Source: a bacterium
GTDB lineage: Bacteria; Spirochaetota; Leptospiria; Leptospirales; Leptonemataceae
DNA: 64,000 nucleotides
Direction: 5' to 3'
Assembly (NCBI GenBank): GCA_024742665.1
Contig: JANSYA010000014.1
Coordinates: forward strand, 1 to 64,000
In this document: positions 8,822-17,797 of the stretch, piece by piece
Layout: every line of letters begins with the position of its first letter
How positions within the stretch are numbered: position 1 is the first letter of the stretch
The notes under the pieces: generated by a model
Databases searched by the model: none
Told to the model about the DNA's origin: nothing
Seen by the model: the letters and a program-made list of their open reading frames with translations, nothing else
Position numbers and translations under genes: made by a program

Positions 8822-9709
8822 TTAACGCTCCTGAGTGATCAGTTGCAGGCCCGCGGCGTAGCGACTGGCGATAATTTCAAAGCCGGGATCGTTCGGATGA
8901 ATGCAGTCGATTTTCAAGCCCGGGTTCGAGGTCGGAGGGCCGCCGAGGGTCCCGCGCAAGTCGATGTGCAGGACATTGTTCATAGAGGCTGCGATCGCCT
9001 GCTGGCGAATATTGTATTGGTCCAGATTCGTCTGGAAGAGCGTATCTTTCTGCGCCGCCGAAAAACTGCCGGTCGTCAAATTGCAGCCGGAAACCTTTTC
9101 CGGATTGGCATAGTCGTAACCGTGCAGAATCCAGGTGAGCGGTTCGCCGCCGTACATTTGAATCTTCAGAAAATCGCCCTGGGCGATCATATTTCTTAGA
9201 TTCGCTTCGTACGCATTTAAGCGCGCATCCAACACGGTATTGGGATCGGCCGCGCTGCCGTACTCGTTGATATTGTCGAGCAGGTCGTTGCCTCCCAGAC
9301 TGATCAGCATATATGCCAATTCGGGACCGGCTCTTTCGATAACGCGTTGAAAGCCGCGAGCGCGATTCAAGTCCGCCTCTAAAGTCTGGCCGGCCAGAAC
9401 CACTTCCGTCATATTATAGCCGTGGGATACTTCCAGCCAGTCCCGCAAATCACGCTGAATCTGGATGCCGAGTCCAAAATCGGTCCAGCTGTCGCCGACC
9501 ATTCCGAAGCGCGTGTTTTCCTGAAAACAGAGAGAGAGAATATAGCAATCAATCGCGTTCGGTATATCGTCGCTTTTCTGAGAATCGCAGGCCGGCATGG
9601 CCGCCAGCGCAACCGCCAGCAGAACGGCGCCAGGCAGTCGCCAGAGCGATCGCATGCAGGGCCGCGCTGCGTTTTGTTTTATTCGCATTTCTTTTTGAAT
9701 CACATTCAT
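8822..9709 (-). CDS. SGNH/GDSL-family hydrolase lipoprotein
   Basis: Probable secreted esterase or lipase-like hydrolase anchored as a lipoprotein. The signal segment GAVLLAVALAAMPAC gives a lipobox with Cys41. Catalytic blocks follow the SGNH order: GDSW with Ser74, the Asn block SLGGND near 146, and the Asp/His block DCIHPND near 270. Substrate unknown. ATG 9709 is directly abutted by AAAGGA, rather too close; in-frame ATGs at 9688 and 9655 would give a shorter, more usual signal peptide. It is followed after five bases by the outer-membrane protein gene, so the pair may work together in the cell envelope. Confidence 0.8.
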   Translation of the reverse strand: MNVIQKEMRIKQNAARPCMRSLWRLPGAVLLAVALAAMPACDSQKSDDIPNAIDCYILSLCFQENTRFGMVGDSWTDFGLGIQIQRDLRDWLEVSHGYNMTEVVLAGQTLEADLNRARGFQRVIERAGPELAYMLISLGGNDLLDNINEYGSAADPNTVLDARLNAYEANLRNMIAQGDFLKIQMYGGEPLTWILHGYDYANPEKVSGCNLTTGSFSAAQKDTLFQTNLDQYNIRQQAIAASMNNVLHIDLRGTLGGPPTSNPGLKIDCIHPNDPGFEIIASRYAAGLQLITQER

Positions 9710-9790
9710 TCCTTTCGCGAGTTCTTTGCAGTCTTCTAATTGAAACCGCGCGCGGCACTCGCAACGCGCTCAAGCCTCGATCGAAATCGT

Positions 9791-10183
9791 TCAACCGAAA
9801 AGATATAATAAGTACAGGATCACGCAGACCGCGTCGAAGAGCAGCGCGGGCACCAGGCCTTTGCCCAGACCGTTGCTCAAATTCGCCAGTATCATCAGTA
9901 CGAACGCGCCTTTGCTGACGCAGGCGGCGATCAGGATGGGCTCCCGCAGATTCGCCTGGGAAGCCGCCGCCATCAAGAGCACGCCCACAATGGTCACGAC
10001 GATCGCCCAGTGCCGGGCGAAAAAAATCCCGACGTGATCGCCCGGTTGCACACCGACGAGCATTTGTAAGACCGCCGCCGGAGCCACGGCGACCAGTGCA
10101 ACTCCCGCGGTGATTGCGCCAGTCACGTATAAAATCATTTCGATATTCGTCTGAACTGCATCCACAAGCACAGGCGAGTGCAT
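9791..10183 (-). CDS. Small four-helix membrane protein, function unknown
   Basis: 130 residues forming about four transmembrane helices (roughly 15-45, 58-76, 80-100, 108-129) with almost no soluble part; an inner-membrane location is expected. I do not recognise the family with confidence. It lies 90 bases after the hrpB stop and on the same strand, and 80 bases before the lipoprotein gene. A start at the internal Met16 is possible. Confidence 0.6.
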   Translation of the reverse strand: MHSPVLVDAVQTNIEMILYVTGAITAGVALVAVAPAAVLQMLVGVQPGDHVGIFFARHWAIVVTIVGVLLMAAASQANLREPILIAACVSKGAFVLMILANLSNGLGKGLVPALLFDAVCVILYLLYLFG

Positions 10184-10273
10184 CAGCCGCCGCTCAAAAA
10201 GTCACGAAGATTTTTCGCGGTATTTCGAAGACTTTCGAAGCTCATAAAGGCTTTTACGCCAAATCATTTCGCT

Positions 10274-13200
10274 TTACTGGCCGGCGCGCTTCTTCGTATG
10301 GCGCGTTGCGATCGCCGTCTTCGGATCGAAAGGATCGTCCGGCCAGGGATGCTTTGGATAGCGACCTTTCAGCTCTTTCTTTACATCGGTATAGGTCCGC
10401 TCCCAGAAACCCGCCAGATCCCGGGTCACCTGTATCGGCCGCCGGGCCGGCGAAAGCAAATGCAGCGTGACCGGGACCTGGCCGGCCGCCACCGTCGGCG
10501 TTTCGCGCCAGCCGAAGAGCTCCTGCAATTTTACGGCGAGCACCGCCTCGCCTTCGCCGTACTCCAGCGCGATACGCGAACCGCTCGGCACCGTAATATG
10601 AGTGGGCGCCGCTTCGTCCAGCCAGCTCAGAGTCGCGTACGGCAATCGCGAATGCACGACATCCACCAAACGCAGACTCTTGCGCAGCTCCGCCGTGCTC
10701 CGCACGCCCTGAATAAAATCCCGCAGCCACGCGCCGGGGGTTTCGATCAGAAACTCCTCCGAAAAATCGGGGAGCGAATCTCCGGGAGCGAGGCCCGGGA
10801 TCTCGGTGAATTCGCACCCGCGTAAAAATTCGAGGCGCGCACGCAGACTCTCGAAACCCGTCCGATCGTTTTCGCTGGCGGCCAGGGCGGCGCTTCCGCT
10901 ACGACGCAAAATATCGCGCAGACCTCCCAGAAAGACTTCCGCAATCCGCTCATCGTCGGCGCTCGATTGGTTCAAGTCTTTTGGATCGTTCGTATCGTTC
11001 GCATTATTAGAGAGGCCGGCGCCCTTGTGCTTGCGATTGGGATTCGCACTGGCCAGCACCAGGGCGCCGAAGCGCAGCTCTTCGCGATCCTGGACGCGTT
11101 CGCTCTTCGCATCCCAGACAATCGATCGCACCCGCTCCAGCTGATCGGCGAAGACAGTTTCGATCGTTCCAGGATCAAGCGGAGCCATCAGGCGAATTTC
11201 GCTTTTTTCGTCGGGCGCCGACGCATCGAAGGTCCGACCGCGGGCCGGTCCGAGATCCAGAGCGACCAGCGCCGCGGGCGCCTGCTGCGCGGATGTCGGA
11301 AAAGATCCCGATCCGCCGTCGGAGGCTCCAGGCGCGCCGTGCGCTCCACGTCCGGCGACTTCTCGCTCAAGCGGCAGCAGCACACCCTGACCCGTCGCCA
11401 GCAGATAGCGACCGTCGGCCTGAGCTTTACGCGCAAGCCCCACGCGATCCGGATAGGCAATCGCAAGCAGCGCGCCGATCTCTTGCCATCGCTTTTGAAT
11501 TTCGGCCGGCGTCAGACTGAATACTCCGACCTCATTGTGAGCGTCTTCGCGCGCATGATCGCCCTTGCCCGAAGGCGCCCCGGCCAGATTCCGCAGTTGC
11601 CGCGCGGCCTGGTCGATGCTGCCCAATAAACCGATGTCGCCGGAGGCTGCGCCGCGATCGGAGCGCACGCGGCTTGCATGCAACGCTTGAAGCCGCAGAC
11701 CGAGATTCGGATCGTTTGCGGATGCGGGGCCCGAGCGCAGAGGATCCCGCTCCGAAAGCAGCGCGGCCAGATCCGCGGCAAGCGCAATGCGAGCGCCGCG
11801 TTGATGCGCGTCCGCGCCGCCGCTTGTCGCATCGCCTTCGCCGCGCGCCGCGTGGACCAGCATGCGCGCAAGTCGTGGATGCACCGGCAGGCGCACCATC
11901 TCGCGACCGACGTCAGTAATGCGAAACACGGCCGGCGCGGATTCGCCGCCGGAATTCGCAGCGGCCTGGTCCGGGACGATCTCAAGCGCGCCCAGACTCA
12001 CTAACAGCCCCCCGGCGCGCCTTAAGTGCGCGGGCGGCGGCGCGTCGAGAAAGGGCAGCGGCACCGGCCGCTCCGGCGCGACCGCGACGCCCCAGGCCGT
12101 AAGCTCCAATAGCAAGGGCGCAAGATCCGCCTCAAGAATTTCGGGACGCGTGCGCGCATCCAGACGATCGTGATCGTGTTCGCTCCACAGACGGAGGGCC
12201 CGCCCCGGTCCCAGACGGCCCGCGCGACCGGCCCGCTGATCGGCCGACGCGCGCGAAATGCGCACTAGCTCCAGTCGCGAAAGCCCGGTGGCCGCGTCGT
12301 ACCGCGGAGCCCGGCGCAGGCCGCTGTCGATTACAACGCGCACGCCTTCGATCGTTAAACTCGTTTCGGCGATGGGCGTCGCCAGAATGATTTTGCGTCG
12401 CCCGCGAGAGTCGGGACGCAGCGCCGCCGCCTGGGCGTCGCGGCCCAGCTCGCCGTATAAGGGCAGCACAAGCGCGTCCGCAACTTCGGGACTGCGCGTT
12501 TCGCTCAAGGCCCGCTCCACCCGACGAATCTCGCCGGCGCCGGGCAGAAAGACCAACAGGTCGCCGCCCGACTCGCCGGAGCTTGCGTTTTTGATTTCGA
12601 TTGTCTTCTGGCGTCCGCGCAAAACATCGAGAATCACTTCGCTCACGAACCGCGCAATCGCCGCCGGATACAGCTGGCCGTCGGGAATCGCGGCATCGCG
12701 CAGGTGGCGAATCTCCACCGGATACATGCGACCGGCGCTCGTCAGAATCGGCGCGGGCCGGCCCCGCGACTGCTGCACATTTTGCGATCCTGAATCGACC
12801 GCCCCGGCCGTGCCGCGCCCGAGCAGCTCCGATGCGCCCGCGGCCGTACCTTCGAGCGTCGCCGACATCACGAGCAGTCGTAGATCTTCCCGCAGCGCGT
12901 CGCGGGCCTCCAGACACAGAGCCAGGGCCAGATCTCCGTGCAGGTTCCGTTCGTGAAATTCGTCAAAGACAACCAGCGCTACGCCGCTCAATTCCGGGTC
13001 GGTCTGAATGCGCCGGGTGAGAATGCCTTCGGTGACGACCTCAATCCGCGTGCGCTTCGAAACGCGGCTCTCGAAGCGCACGCGATAGCCGACCGTTTCG
13101 CCGACTCTTTCGCCGAGCAGCTCCGCCATGCGCGCGGCGACCGACCGGGCCGCCAGCCGTCGCGGCTCCAGCATCAGAATGCGACCGCCGGCTGGAATCA

Positions 13201-13351
13201 CTTCGGGAGCCTGCAGCAGGTGCAATGGCACGACCGTACTCTTGCCGGCGCCCGGCGGCGCTTCGAGCACGGCCGCTCCTCCCGATTCAGAGAGGCGGCG
13301 GCGCAGTTCCGGCAGAACTTCCTGCACAGGGTATTGGGGAAGGCGACTCAT
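10274..13351 (-). CDS. hrpB: ATP-dependent helicase HrpB
   Basis: DEAH/RHA-type superfamily 2 RNA helicase of the bacterial HrpB family. Visible motifs: Walker A APPGAGKST (31-39), PRRLAARSVA (about 62-72), DEFHERNLHGD (130-140), SAT (163-165), the motif V/VI region TSLTIEGVRVVIDSG and QRAGRAGRLGPG. The HrpB-specific C-terminal domain ends HPWPDDP. At 1025 residues it is longer than the roughly 800-850 usual for the family; the extra length is in low-complexity insertions (for example around SQNVQQSRGRPAP and GASDGGSGSFPTS). It lies 41 bases after the response-regulator gene on the same strand. Confidence 0.93.
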   Translation of the reverse strand: MSRLPQYPVQEVLPELRRRLSESGGAAVLEAPPGAGKSTVVPLHLLQAPEVIPAGGRILMLEPRRLAARSVAARMAELLGERVGETVGYRVRFESRVSKRTRIEVVTEGILTRRIQTDPELSGVALVVFDEFHERNLHGDLALALCLEARDALREDLRLLVMSATLEGTAAGASELLGRGTAGAVDSGSQNVQQSRGRPAPILTSAGRMYPVEIRHLRDAAIPDGQLYPAAIARFVSEVILDVLRGRQKTIEIKNASSGESGGDLLVFLPGAGEIRRVERALSETRSPEVADALVLPLYGELGRDAQAAALRPDSRGRRKIILATPIAETSLTIEGVRVVIDSGLRRAPRYDAATGLSRLELVRISRASADQRAGRAGRLGPGRALRLWSEHDHDRLDARTRPEILEADLAPLLLELTAWGVAVAPERPVPLPFLDAPPPAHLRRAGGLLVSLGALEIVPDQAAANSGGESAPAVFRITDVGREMVRLPVHPRLARMLVHAARGEGDATSGGADAHQRGARIALAADLAALLSERDPLRSGPASANDPNLGLRLQALHASRVRSDRGAASGDIGLLGSIDQAARQLRNLAGAPSGKGDHAREDAHNEVGVFSLTPAEIQKRWQEIGALLAIAYPDRVGLARKAQADGRYLLATGQGVLLPLEREVAGRGAHGAPGASDGGSGSFPTSAQQAPAALVALDLGPARGRTFDASAPDEKSEIRLMAPLDPGTIETVFADQLERVRSIVWDAKSERVQDREELRFGALVLASANPNRKHKGAGLSNNANDTNDPKDLNQSSADDERIAEVFLGGLRDILRRSGSAALAASENDRTGFESLRARLEFLRGCEFTEIPGLAPGDSLPDFSEEFLIETPGAWLRDFIQGVRSTAELRKSLRLVDVVHSRLPYATLSWLDEAAPTHITVPSGSRIALEYGEGEAVLAVKLQELFGWRETPTVAAGQVPVTLHLLSPARRPIQVTRDLAGFWERTYTDVKKELKGRYPKHPWPDDPFDPKTAIATRHTKKRAGQ

Positions 13352-13392
13352 TCCCTGAAAGGCTCCGCGCCGGGCTTCCCGGGTCCAGCCTT

Positions 13393-14466
13393 TTACCCGC
13401 TTTCATGCAGGATGATGCGATTGCGGCCGGAGCGCTTCGCCTGGTAGAGCGCATGATCGGCGTACATCAACAGCTCCGCCAGATCCTCGCCGGAGTCTTC
13501 AGGAAAATTCGGATCGTGGGCCGTGGGTTCGGCCGCGGCCACCCCGATGCTGATCGTCACGACCGATGCGACGGGGCTCGCACTGTGCGGGATCTTCAGG
13601 GCGAGCACCGCATCGCGCATCTGCGTGGCGAGCGCTCCGGCCCCGAAATAATCCGTGGCGGGTAGAATCACGGCGAACTCTTCGCCGCCGTAGCGTGCGA
13701 CGACGTCTCCCGCCCGGTGCAAGACCGACTGCAAACAATCGGCGATGCGCCGCAGACACACGTCGCCGGCCGGGTGTCCGTACGTATCGTTATAGTCTTT
13801 GAAGTGATCGACGTCGGCCATCATCAAGGCCAGGGTCGAACGCGTGCGGCGGGCCCGGGCCCATTCAACGATCAGCTGCTCGTCAAAATAACGGCGATTC
13901 ACGAGCGCCGTCAATCCATCGGTCACGGCCAGCTGCTCCATTCTTCGCCGGGACTCTTCCAGTTCTTGATTGACTCGAATGAATTTTCGAATCTGAATAT
14001 AAGAACGAATCGCGACGGTCAGCGAAGTCATGAGTCGGGTCTGGCTCAGCTCGGTCTTCGTGCGATAATCGTTGATGTCGTACTGACTGACGATGTCGGC
14101 TTCCGGAGCGAGGCCCGGTTGGCCCGTGCGAATAATCAGACGCACGCTTTCCAGAGCCGTGCGCGCGCGAATGCCTCGCACGAGCTGCAGGCCGGCGTCG
14201 TCGGTTTCCATCACGACGTCGATCAATGCGACGGCGATCTCGGCGTGATTTTCCAGAATGCGCAGGGCTTCGCTCGTAGAACGCGCGTGCAGAAGTTCGA
14301 GCTTGCGCCCGTAGATCATTTCCGATCGCAGCATAAAGCGCGTCGTCGAGTGCACCTCTTCGTCGTCGTCGACGACCAGGATCGTCCAGGACCGCGATCG
14401 TTCCGGCGACTGCTCCGTCCAGGCCGACGGCGGCCCGAAAGTCGAAATCATTTCGGGGCCACTCAT
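13393..14466 (-). CDS. Response regulator with GGDEF diguanylate cyclase output
   Basis: 357 residues. An N-terminal receiver domain (about 28-155) has the acidic pair VDDDEE and phospho-acceptor ALIDVVM. Its end (QYDINDYRTKTELS) matches the segment common in DUF3369-type regulators. A coiled linker leads to a C-terminal GGDEF domain (about 190-355) with YGGEEF, so the active site looks intact and should make cyclic-di-GMP. Its start overlaps the stop of the upstream histidine kinase by four bases (ATGA), so the two are coupled and probably form a cognate pair. Confidence 0.92.
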   Translation of the reverse strand: MSGPEMISTFGPPSAWTEQSPERSRSWTILVVDDDEEVHSTTRFMLRSEMIYGRKLELLHARSTSEALRILENHAEIAVALIDVVMETDDAGLQLVRGIRARTALESVRLIIRTGQPGLAPEADIVSQYDINDYRTKTELSQTRLMTSLTVAIRSYIQIRKFIRVNQELEESRRRMEQLAVTDGLTALVNRRYFDEQLIVEWARARRTRSTLALMMADVDHFKDYNDTYGHPAGDVCLRRIADCLQSVLHRAGDVVARYGGEEFAVILPATDYFGAGALATQMRDAVLALKIPHSASPVASVVTISIGVAAAEPTAHDPNFPEDSGEDLAELLMYADHALYQAKRSGRNRIILHESG

Positions 14467-15767
14467 TCGACCGCCTCCTGGTTTCGCTTCAAGCGACGGG
14501 GCACGACGATCTCGAAGCGCGTTCCCTGTCCGGGGCTGCTGGCGACTTCGATCTGGCCTTCGAGCACTCCGGTGACTAATTGATACACCAGGTACAGGCC
14601 CAGTCCTGTGCCGCCTTTACTTAAACTCGTCGTGAAAAAGGGTTCGAAGATGCGCTCAATAAATTCCGGCGCGATCCCGGCGCCGTCGTCGGCGAATTCA
14701 AGACGAACGTCGGCGCCCTCTTCCCGGGCGGTAATGCGAATCTCGCCGGAACGTTTATCGGAGAGCGATGGATCGCCGGAGGTTTCATCGACGGCGCCCG
14801 GCTGGAGGGCGTGATCGAGAGCATTCGTCGTTAGATTCAGAACAATCTGTTCCAGCGGGCCGGGATAGCCGTGCATTTCGATCTGTTCCGGAATCTGAAT
14901 GTCAATTTTATGGGGCAAGGCCCGGGCGATCGGACGCAAAGTGGCGATCGCCTGTTCGACGACCTTTCGCAGATTAAAGACGCGCCAGCGTTCGCTGGTT
15001 TGATCGGCCGCCACCTGTTTGAAGTTCGCGACCAGATCCCCGGCCCGCTCGGCGTTGCGCGCCAGAATATCGGCCGCCTCGTTGCTCATGGCCAGAAATT
15101 CGCTGAGTTCCGACACGACTGAATGATCGAAGCCCTGACTCAGAATAAAGGCCTGCACGCGCTGCTTCAGCGTCGAAGCGGTCCCGAGAATATTGCCAAT
15201 GGGCGTATTCAATTCGTGGGCCAGGCCCGCGACCAGTCCCCCCAGGGCCGCCAGCTTTTCGCTGCGCATAAGCTGGGCCATCGCTTGCTGCAGTTCACGC
15301 GTGCGTTCATCAACGCGACGTTCAAGCTCCACGTTGATTTCCCGAATGCGACCTTCGCTGATTTTGCGCGCGCTGATGTCGATGATACTGCCGCGCATCA
15401 AAAGATCGCCGTCATCGGACGGCAGCGGCATGAGGCGGACCTCGCAGGGGAAAGTCTGACCGGAAAGGCTACGATGCTCCCACTCCAGAATCACCGGTCC
15501 CGCGTGGGCCCGGCCGATCCAATCGGCAACGGCTTCGATGGATGCGCGTCCATCCGGCTGATATTCGGGACTCAGCTCCTGCGGGCCGTACTCTCTAATT
15601 CGTTCCGGAGCCATCTCAAACATTTCGCACGCCCGGGCGTTCGCCTCTACGAATCTCCCCGAGCCGACGTCCAGAATCACGATCGCGTCGGGCGCATGCT
15701 CCAGGATCAGGCGATAGCGCTCGACGATCGATTTCAGCTGTTGGTCTGAGTTCGCTCCGGATAGCAT
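14463..15767 (-). CDS. PAS-domain sensor histidine kinase
   Basis: 434 residues, no membrane segment, so probably a cytoplasmic sensor. A PAS domain (about 17-135, HAPDAIVILD) is followed by a short coiled coil, a HisKA-like helix with the phospho-acceptor in GLAHELNTPIGN, and a HATPase domain with N box LNLTTNALDHA, DDGAGIAP and GGTGLGLYLVYQL. HELNTP kinases of this kind commonly signal to diguanylate cyclases. It precedes and overlaps the REC-GGDEF gene and is divergent from the aldo-keto reductase. Confidence 0.92.
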   Translation of the reverse strand: MLSGANSDQQLKSIVERYRLILEHAPDAIVILDVGSGRFVEANARACEMFEMAPERIREYGPQELSPEYQPDGRASIEAVADWIGRAHAGPVILEWEHRSLSGQTFPCEVRLMPLPSDDGDLLMRGSIIDISARKISEGRIREINVELERRVDERTRELQQAMAQLMRSEKLAALGGLVAGLAHELNTPIGNILGTASTLKQRVQAFILSQGFDHSVVSELSEFLAMSNEAADILARNAERAGDLVANFKQVAADQTSERWRVFNLRKVVEQAIATLRPIARALPHKIDIQIPEQIEMHGYPGPLEQIVLNLTTNALDHALQPGAVDETSGDPSLSDKRSGEIRITAREEGADVRLEFADDGAGIAPEFIERIFEPFFTTSLSKGGTGLGLYLVYQLVTGVLEGQIEVASSPGQGTRFEIVVPRRLKRNQEAVE

Positions 15768-15955
15768 TGGCCCGCGTCGATTCGTAGATTATAAACTTTC
15801 TGTAAAATAGGACGCATTTTTTCCCGGAATCCCGCGAGAGTTCATCAAAAACTAATTTATTGTCCTCACAATTAACAGGAGCTTCCGCGGCGCATCCTGG
15901 AGCGCCGCAAAAACGGCTGGCCAGAAGCGCCCCGGGAACGAGATTCGCCTCGTAT

Positions 15956-16993
15956 ATGGAATACTCACCGCTTGGAAACACCGACCTGAAAGTCAGCCGC
16001 ATTTGCCTGGGAACGATGACCTGGGGCGAACAAAATACCGAAGCCGAAGCTCACGAACAGATGGACTATGCTCTGGACCAATCTGTAAATTTCTTCGACG
16101 CCGCGGAGCTGTATCCTGTACCGCCGAATCCGAAAACCCAGGGACGCACCGAAGAGTATATCGGCAGCTGGTTCAAGGCCCGGGGTAATCGAGACAAAGT
16201 GATTCTCGCGACCAAAGTCGCCGGGCCCATGGAATTCGCCGCGCACATTCGCGGCGGCTCAAAATTCAACGCCGAACACATTAACGCCGCGATCGACACC
16301 AGCCTGCAGCGGCTGCAAACGGACTATATCGATCTATACCAGCTTCACTGGCCCGAACGCGTAACGAATTTCTTCGGCAGCCTGGGCTATACCCACGTTC
16401 CGGAAAAAGACGGCACGCCCATCCACGAGACTCTCGCGGCTCTGGCCGCGGCGATCAAATCCGGCAAGATTCGCCACGTCGGTCTGTCGAATGAAACCCC
16501 CTGGGGACTGATGCAGTTCTTGAAATTCGCCGAGGCGGAGAATTTGCCCCGCGTCGTGAGCATCCAGAATCCGTACAATCTGCTGAACCGCACCTTCGAA
16601 GTCGGCCTGGCCGAGATGGCCATTCGCGAAAAGGCCGGCCTGCTCGCGTATTCGCCGCTGGGTTTCGGCGCGCTTTCCGGCAAGTACCTGAACGGTCAGA
16701 AGCCCGAAGGCGCTCGCATGACGCGCTGGACGCGCTTCGGCCGCTATACCAGTCCCCGGGGCGAAGCGGCTACCGCGAAGTACGTGCAAATCGCAAAAGA
16801 ACACGAACTCGATCCCGCCCAGATGGCGCTGGCTTTTGTAAACGGACGCCAGTTTCTGACGAGCAATATCATCGGCGCGACGAGCATGGAACAGCTCAAA
16901 ACGAATATCGCAAGCATCGACGTCAAACTCGACAAAGACGTGCTGAAAAAGATCGAAGCGGTGCACGAAGAACACAACAACCCCTGTCCATAA
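15956..16993 (+). CDS. Aldo/keto reductase (Tas-like)
   Basis: Cytoplasmic NADPH-dependent carbonyl reductase. From the ATG at 15956 the protein begins MEYSPLGNTDLKVSRICLG, the normal family start; the frame is open further upstream to 15860 but that part has no similarity. Hallmarks are NFFDAAELY (catalytic Asp and Tyr), DYIDLYQLHWP (His), the strand VGLSNETPW, QNPYNLLNR, and ILATKVAGP (Lys). Length (345 residues) fits the Tas branch. Its physiological substrate cannot be read from sequence. It is a single gene followed by a strong hairpin. Confidence 0.92.
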   Translation: MEYSPLGNTDLKVSRICLGTMTWGEQNTEAEAHEQMDYALDQSVNFFDAAELYPVPPNPKTQGRTEEYIGSWFKARGNRDKVILATKVAGPMEFAAHIRGGSKFNAEHINAAIDTSLQRLQTDYIDLYQLHWPERVTNFFGSLGYTHVPEKDGTPIHETLAALAAAIKSGKIRHVGLSNETPWGLMQFLKFAEAENLPRVVSIQNPYNLLNRTFEVGLAEMAIREKAGLLAYSPLGFGALSGKYLNGQKPEGARMTRWTRFGRYTSPRGEAATAKYVQIAKEHELDPAQMALAFVNGRQFLTSNIIGATSMEQLKTNIASIDVKLDKDVLKKIEAVHEEHNNPCP

Positions 16994-17008
16994 GCCAGCG
17001 GCCTCTCA

Positions 17009-17043
17009 ATCGGCGGGCCCTTCGCGCCGCAGGGCCCGCCGAT
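17009..17043 (+). terminator. Strong hairpin after the aldo/keto reductase gene
   Basis: A perfect 13-base stem (ATCGGCGGGCCCT with AGGGCCCGCCGAT) closes a nine-base loop 16 bases after the stop. No T-run follows on either strand, so it may end transcription weakly or protect the 3' end. Confidence 0.55.
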
Positions 17044-17270
17044 CGAACTACACCGAAAGGATGACCACGATCGCAGGACCGCTTCGCGGACGAATCGGCA
17101 ATTCAGGCTTGCGAAAAATCGAGCCATGAAACTCATTCATTATCAGGGTGGCTTTCATGGAAACCGTGCGACATTTCGAACAAAAACCGCGGCTCGTGCA
17201 TTCAAGCCGCGTCGTGCGACTTGCCCATGCGACATGCTTAAGTTCTACTGGCCGCGTGTCAGCGGATCCA

Positions 17271-17720
17271 ATGAACGCCCGACTACGCATGGGAGCGCGC
17301 CTGCGTTATCTGCGTACTTCGGTACGCGGCTATAGCGCGCAAAAGCTCGCCGAATTGTTGTTTATCCATTTCGGCTATCGCATCGATTCCACCACTCTGA
17401 CGAAAATCGAAACCGCCGACAGCCGTCCGAATACCGATCTCCTGTTCCTGCTCTGCGAACTGTACGAAGTCGACATGAACACGCTGCTCGATTTCGAACC
17501 GGTAGACACCGCGGTCAGTCCCCGCCGCATGCTGACCGATCCCGATCTAACCGGCGAACTCCAGCGCCTGATCGAACTTGGCGGCCGGCAAACCGCGACG
17601 CGCACACTCAAAGACATTACACGCGCTTTGAATGAACTTCTGAACGACGGCGCAAAAAACAACAACCGGCGCATCACGCCCCGCCGCCTGCGCCACGATT
17701 CCCGCGCGATTCGCGAATAA
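17271..17720 (+). CDS. XRE-type helix-turn-helix regulator
   Basis: 149 residues from the ATG at 17271; the open frame runs back to 17148 but the extra residues look non-coding. The N-terminal 75 residues fit a Cro/CI-type HTH (MGARLRYLRTS, SAQKLAELL, STTLTKIETADSRPNTDLLF, CELYEV). This family binds short palindromes as a dimer. The rest is helical with a basic C-terminus. It is followed after two bases by the palindrome GACACATGTGTC and then by nrfHA, so it may control itself and/or nrfHA; this is inference. No strong ribosome-binding site is visible, so the exact start is open. Confidence 0.75.
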   Translation: MNARLRMGARLRYLRTSVRGYSAQKLAELLFIHFGYRIDSTTLTKIETADSRPNTDLLFLLCELYEVDMNTLLDFEPVDTAVSPRRMLTDPDLTGELQRLIELGGRQTATRTLKDITRALNELLNDGAKNNNRRITPRRLRHDSRAIRE

Positions 17721-17721
17721 A

Positions 17722-17733
17722 GACACATGTGTC
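17722..17733. promoter_or_regulatory. Perfect 12-bp palindrome between XRE gene and nrfH
   Basis: GACACATGTGTC is a perfect dyad one base after the XRE-type regulator's stop. It is centred about 27 bases upstream of the FNR-like site. It could be an operator for the adjacent regulator. Confidence 0.4.
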
Positions 17734-17747
17734 GGTTGCATCGCGAC

Positions 17748-17788
17748 TTGATTATTATCATAGACGGACTTTTTAAACATGCTACAAT
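17748..17788 (+). promoter_or_regulatory. Candidate FNR-activated promoter of nrfHA
   Basis: 17748-17761 reads TTGAT-tatt-ATCAT, matching nine of ten fixed positions of the FNR consensus TTGAT-N4-ATCAA. TACAAT at 17783-17788 is a good -10 box. If transcription starts about seven bases after it (near 17795), the FNR-like site is centred at about -40.5, the normal position for class II activation. The predicted start then lies only about three bases from the nrfH ATG. Confidence 0.65.
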
Positions 17789-17797
17789 CCGCCTCCG

